From the NCBI GenBank assembly GCA_022575985.1, contig JAKSXM010000002.1, forward strand, positions 17,967,001-18,031,000: DNA of 64,000 nt. The letters are read 5' to 3'. The translations under genes were made by a program, and so were the position numbers. Positions 61,409-64,000 of this stretch are shown here, one piece after another (within the stretch, counting starts at the first letter, position 1; each line of letters begins with the position of its first letter). This DNA comes from Anagrus nilaparvatae. Lineage: Eukaryota; Arthropoda; Insecta; Hymenoptera; Mymaridae. The notes under the pieces were generated by a model. That model was not told the DNA's origin. It did not search any database and saw nothing but the letters and a program-made list of their open reading frames with translations.

Positions 61409-62416
61409 CGTTGTTTGTGATTGTGTTGTATTTTCTTATTAGTCCAAAAACATATAAAAAATCTCTTAAATTGTTTTTCTTTCCAAAAATATAAAATTTA
61501 ATGCATAAAAATGAAATAAAAATGTTTGAGTTTTTAGCAATTTACGTATAATTGAAAAATAATCTTAAAAAGTAAATGGTACTATCGTATAACCAAGGAC
61601 ATTTTAGATTTTAAAACAGTACATAAAAATTATTTTATCTTAAATAGAATATAACCCGAGAAATATTAAAAAATATGTTGAAATCTAATGTTCATTACAA
61701 TTGTAATTGATTACATTAATGTAGATTTAGTTAGAAATATTTAAAAAACTGGATAAATAATAAAAAATTAATTACTATAAAAAGTATTAAAAAATATCAG
61801 TAAATCCAAAAATGCACCAAGCACTACCCATCTGGTCAAAAAAAGCCCATACATAAAAAAAAAACTTAATTACAATAATTACATCAATAATGTCCATTAA
61901 TTACATAAAAATATTATTCATGTTCCCCAACCCAAACCTTAAATTAAAAGTGATAAAATTTAAAATAATTAAACAAATTCATATAATTTATTTCAATAAT
62001 CCATATTTATTTAAAAAAACGTATTTTACATTAAAATAAATTGTATTAATTTATATTTTTCCAATAATTTTATTTTTTATTTAGACTTAATTTTTTATAA
62101 AAAATTACTTTTTTAATAATAAAATAATTTCGTTGTGTATTGTAATACATGTTATTATTTTTATTTAAGCATGTTTAACCACACGAATAATTCATACATA
62201 TATTTTGACATCTTGATACCAAGTTTGCGTGCAATCTTTATTTATAATTTCGTAAATACACAAAAATTACTTATTTATAAAATAATTTTACATTTAACCT
62301 TGAAAGAAAAAAAAGCCATTATTTAAAAAAATTATTTTTAAATTCCAAGAATTTTTTAATAGTAAAATACTGGTATTAATAAGGTCATGTGAAAATAAAA
62401 TATGTTTAAATTACAG

Positions 62417-62753
62417 AGGAGCTGAAAGAGCAGAATCAGTTCAGCAAAATCAGCAACAGCAGCCAAATCAACATCGTCAGAATAATCAAAACAATCAGCA
62501 TCATCATCAACATTATCAACCACAAAGAACAGTTCAACGTCAGTCAGTAACGATATCGTCACCATCAGTCTCACCGATACCAGACAGACAATTACGTCAA
62601 AGACAACAACATCAACGTACTTACAATGACGAAGATTTTGAACCAGCATCTGAAATTGAAAGTGATAGACAACAAAGAGTTTATAGAGGACAACCATCAA
62701 CAATTGGACAAGTTGCGAGGGACAGAGATGGTCTTAGAAGAAATATCATATCG
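62417..62753 (+). CDS. Chitin-binding protein, exon C, Gln/His/Asn-rich and Arg-rich tail
   Basis: The acceptor is AAATTACAG, and the first base completes an Arg codon begun in exon B. The next 112 codons are open. They start GAERAESVQQNQQQQPNQHR and run through an Asn/Gln/His-rich tract (including NNQHHHQHYQ) to about residue 35 of the exon. A Ser/Thr/Pro segment follows (VTISSPSVSPIPD), then a mixed-charge part (YNDEDFEPASEIESDRQQR) and RDRDGLRRNIIS. Long polar, low-complexity tails next to a single CBM14 domain are common in cuticular analogues of peritrophins; the tail's role is unknown. The exon probably ends at the donor TCG|GTAAAT. Reading on through that site instead gives Val-Asn and a TGA stop at 62760-62762, so this could be the terminal exon. 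The base composition is clearly richer in C and G than the flanks. The opposite strand is also open for 115 codons, a by-product of the CAA/CAG/CAT repeats. Confidence 0.85.
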
Positions 62754-64000
62754 GTAAATTGAATTTTTTAATGAAATCAAAATGACTTTTGCTTTTTTCT
62801 CTCTCTTTTATTAACGTGTGATTAATCTTAATTTGATATACAATCCCATAATGATAAAATCAGACTTTTTTTATTATTATTATTATACTTTTACTCTCTT
62901 CGTATGTTGTTGTATTCACATTTTTAATTATAAGGAAAAATTACGTCATGATGAAAATTACACTAATTACAATAAAAATAATTTAACAAAAAAATACAAA
63001 AAAATAACAGAAACTCTCTTTTTTTTTTATTGGTAACTTGTACGAATTCAATAATGATAATTGAGTTAATTTAACCGTTAAAGATTTCGAAAGTGTAACA
63101 AACATTTATATGCATTTTACGGTTCCTTTCGAAAAAAATAAAAATCCAAAAGATTATTTCTTTCTTTTTTTATTTATAACGTTTATTATACTGTAATTTT
63201 TTTATACGAATTTTTATTTAAGGTAAATCTTATAAACAAGAAATAAACAAAAATATTTATAGCAAAATTTTGCGCAAATTTTTTCTTTATCAGTAGAATT
63301 TAAATTTTTACAAAATTACCTATATTAAAAAAAATTCTGCTAGCATAAAGCGGATTTTTTTTCAGTGTATATAATTTGCCCTCAAATTTTGAAATTAGCT
63401 TTACAATCTTAAAGTAGCAAGTTTTAAAGTTTTTTCAGTCTTGTGAGTATAAAACCGTCAAAATTAGACACAAATGAGCGGATTGTTTCAGTCAGAAATA
63501 GCATTTAGTTTCCAAAAAAGTTCCAAAAACTCTGCCTGGAAGATTCCCAGAAAACTCTTAATTCTCTAAAATTTTGAATGCTTTATTCAAGCTATTTTTA
63601 TTATATTGTGTAACAATGATATACAGTAAAAAAATGGGACTTAAAAAATTTTTTGGACTAAACAAAAATATTTTTTTAAAACTTTTTTTGTTACTTTTAT
63701 TTCATTTGCTACCATTTAAAAAAACAAACAAATTCCGGCTGCCTCGACCAAAATTCTGGTAACAGAAACTCCTGTTGGTTAATCCGGATAGAAATCAGAA
63801 AACATTCAGGATTTTCTTTATTTTTTGTGTTTTCAAACTTTCAATATAAATTAAGTTAAAAGCAGAAATTAAAATTATTTTTGCCCAATTTTGGATAATT
63901 TTTTTACTTCGAAAATTTCAAAAAATTAAAATTTGAATTTAAAAACATGAATATGCTTTCTAGAAAAAAAAGCATAAAAGAAACAGAATTTCTGGGATCT
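62754..64000. other. Sequence after exon C: intron or 3' region
   Basis: It opens with GTAAATTGA, which is either a splice donor or the final codons and stop of the gene. No further exon is seen before the window ends. One end of a TACACTGAAAA-type element lies at 63330-63369. The remainder is A+T-rich sequence with T runs, and the small open frames at 62818 and 63574 look like chance. Confidence 0.6.
63330..63369 (-). mobile_element. Single end of a TACACTGAAAA-type element
   Basis: The minus strand reads TACACTGAAAAAAAATCCGC, followed by TTTATGCTAGCAGAATT. It shares its terminus with 12042 and 13761 and the GCTAGCAGA box with 32497. No partner end was found in the window. Confidence 0.4.

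Larger units (their letters stand above)
48870..62416 (+). other. Intron between exons B and C (13.5 kb)
   Basis: GT..AG intron of 13,547 bp, again interrupting a codon after its second base. Contents I can support are an inverted-repeat element at 49857-50605, a decayed hammerhead-like inverted repeat at 51606-52140, minus-strand PSE/TATA motifs at 55131 and 56371, and a plus-strand motif at 58493. It also contains copies of a CATGGAACATG-ended element at 56845, 60120 and 61197 and a foldback element at 60887. A 123-codon minus-strand ORF at 53747-54118 has no features that would mark it as a gene. The rest is A+T-rich filler. Confidence 0.8.

Noticed and set aside
62356..62703. 115-codon minus-strand frame
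   Set aside because: It is antisense to exon C. Its Val/Asp repeats are the reverse reading of CAA/CAG/CAT/TCA codons.
1..64000. CRISPR array, operons or bacterial genes
   Set aside because: No regularly spaced repeats, no ribosome-binding-site-led ORFs, and clear spliceosomal introns. The window is eukaryotic.

Overview
The window is eukaryotic and very A+T-rich, roughly three quarters or more A+T by eye. It holds short exons bounded by GT..AG introns of about 13 kb each, microsatellites and many short decayed inverted-repeat elements. An arthropod, most likely an insect, is the best reading, because the only convincing protein-coding sequence is a peritrophin-type (CBM14) chitin-binding gene. 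I cannot name the species.

Layout. Bases 1-35502 have no exon I can defend; they are either upstream/intergenic sequence or the 5' introns of the same gene. Three plus-strand exons follow: 35503-35677 and 48774-48869, which together encode one complete six-cysteine chitin-binding domain, and 62417-62753, a Gln/His/Asn-rich and Arg-rich tail. Splice phases agree across both junctions, and about 202 codons are visible. The start codon and signal peptide are not found, and the 3' end is ambiguous: a donor at 62754, or an in-frame stop three codons later.

The most interesting non-coding signal is a repeated two-part motif. It is an 18-bp box close to TTCTCGCAARTGAAATGA, then exactly 11 bp, then TATAAATA or TATATAAR. 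I count 17 good copies and one weak copy, on both strands and in every large non-coding region. The layout is that of an insect U6-type RNA polymerase III promoter (proximal sequence element plus TATA box), but no U6 or other known RNA follows any copy. Downstream sequence is mostly different from copy to copy, apart from a few pairs. The window may therefore carry many small SNAPc/Pol III-type transcription units for undescribed short RNAs. The alternative is a repeat family that carries such a promoter.

The rest is mobile-element debris: TA-flanked, TTAA-flanked and hAT-like miniature elements, foldback elements, one hAT-like element packed with TATCGATA palindromes, and three places resembling decayed hammerhead ribozymes of Penelope-like elements. 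A strongly strand-biased octamer, CATAACCT, is also over-represented.
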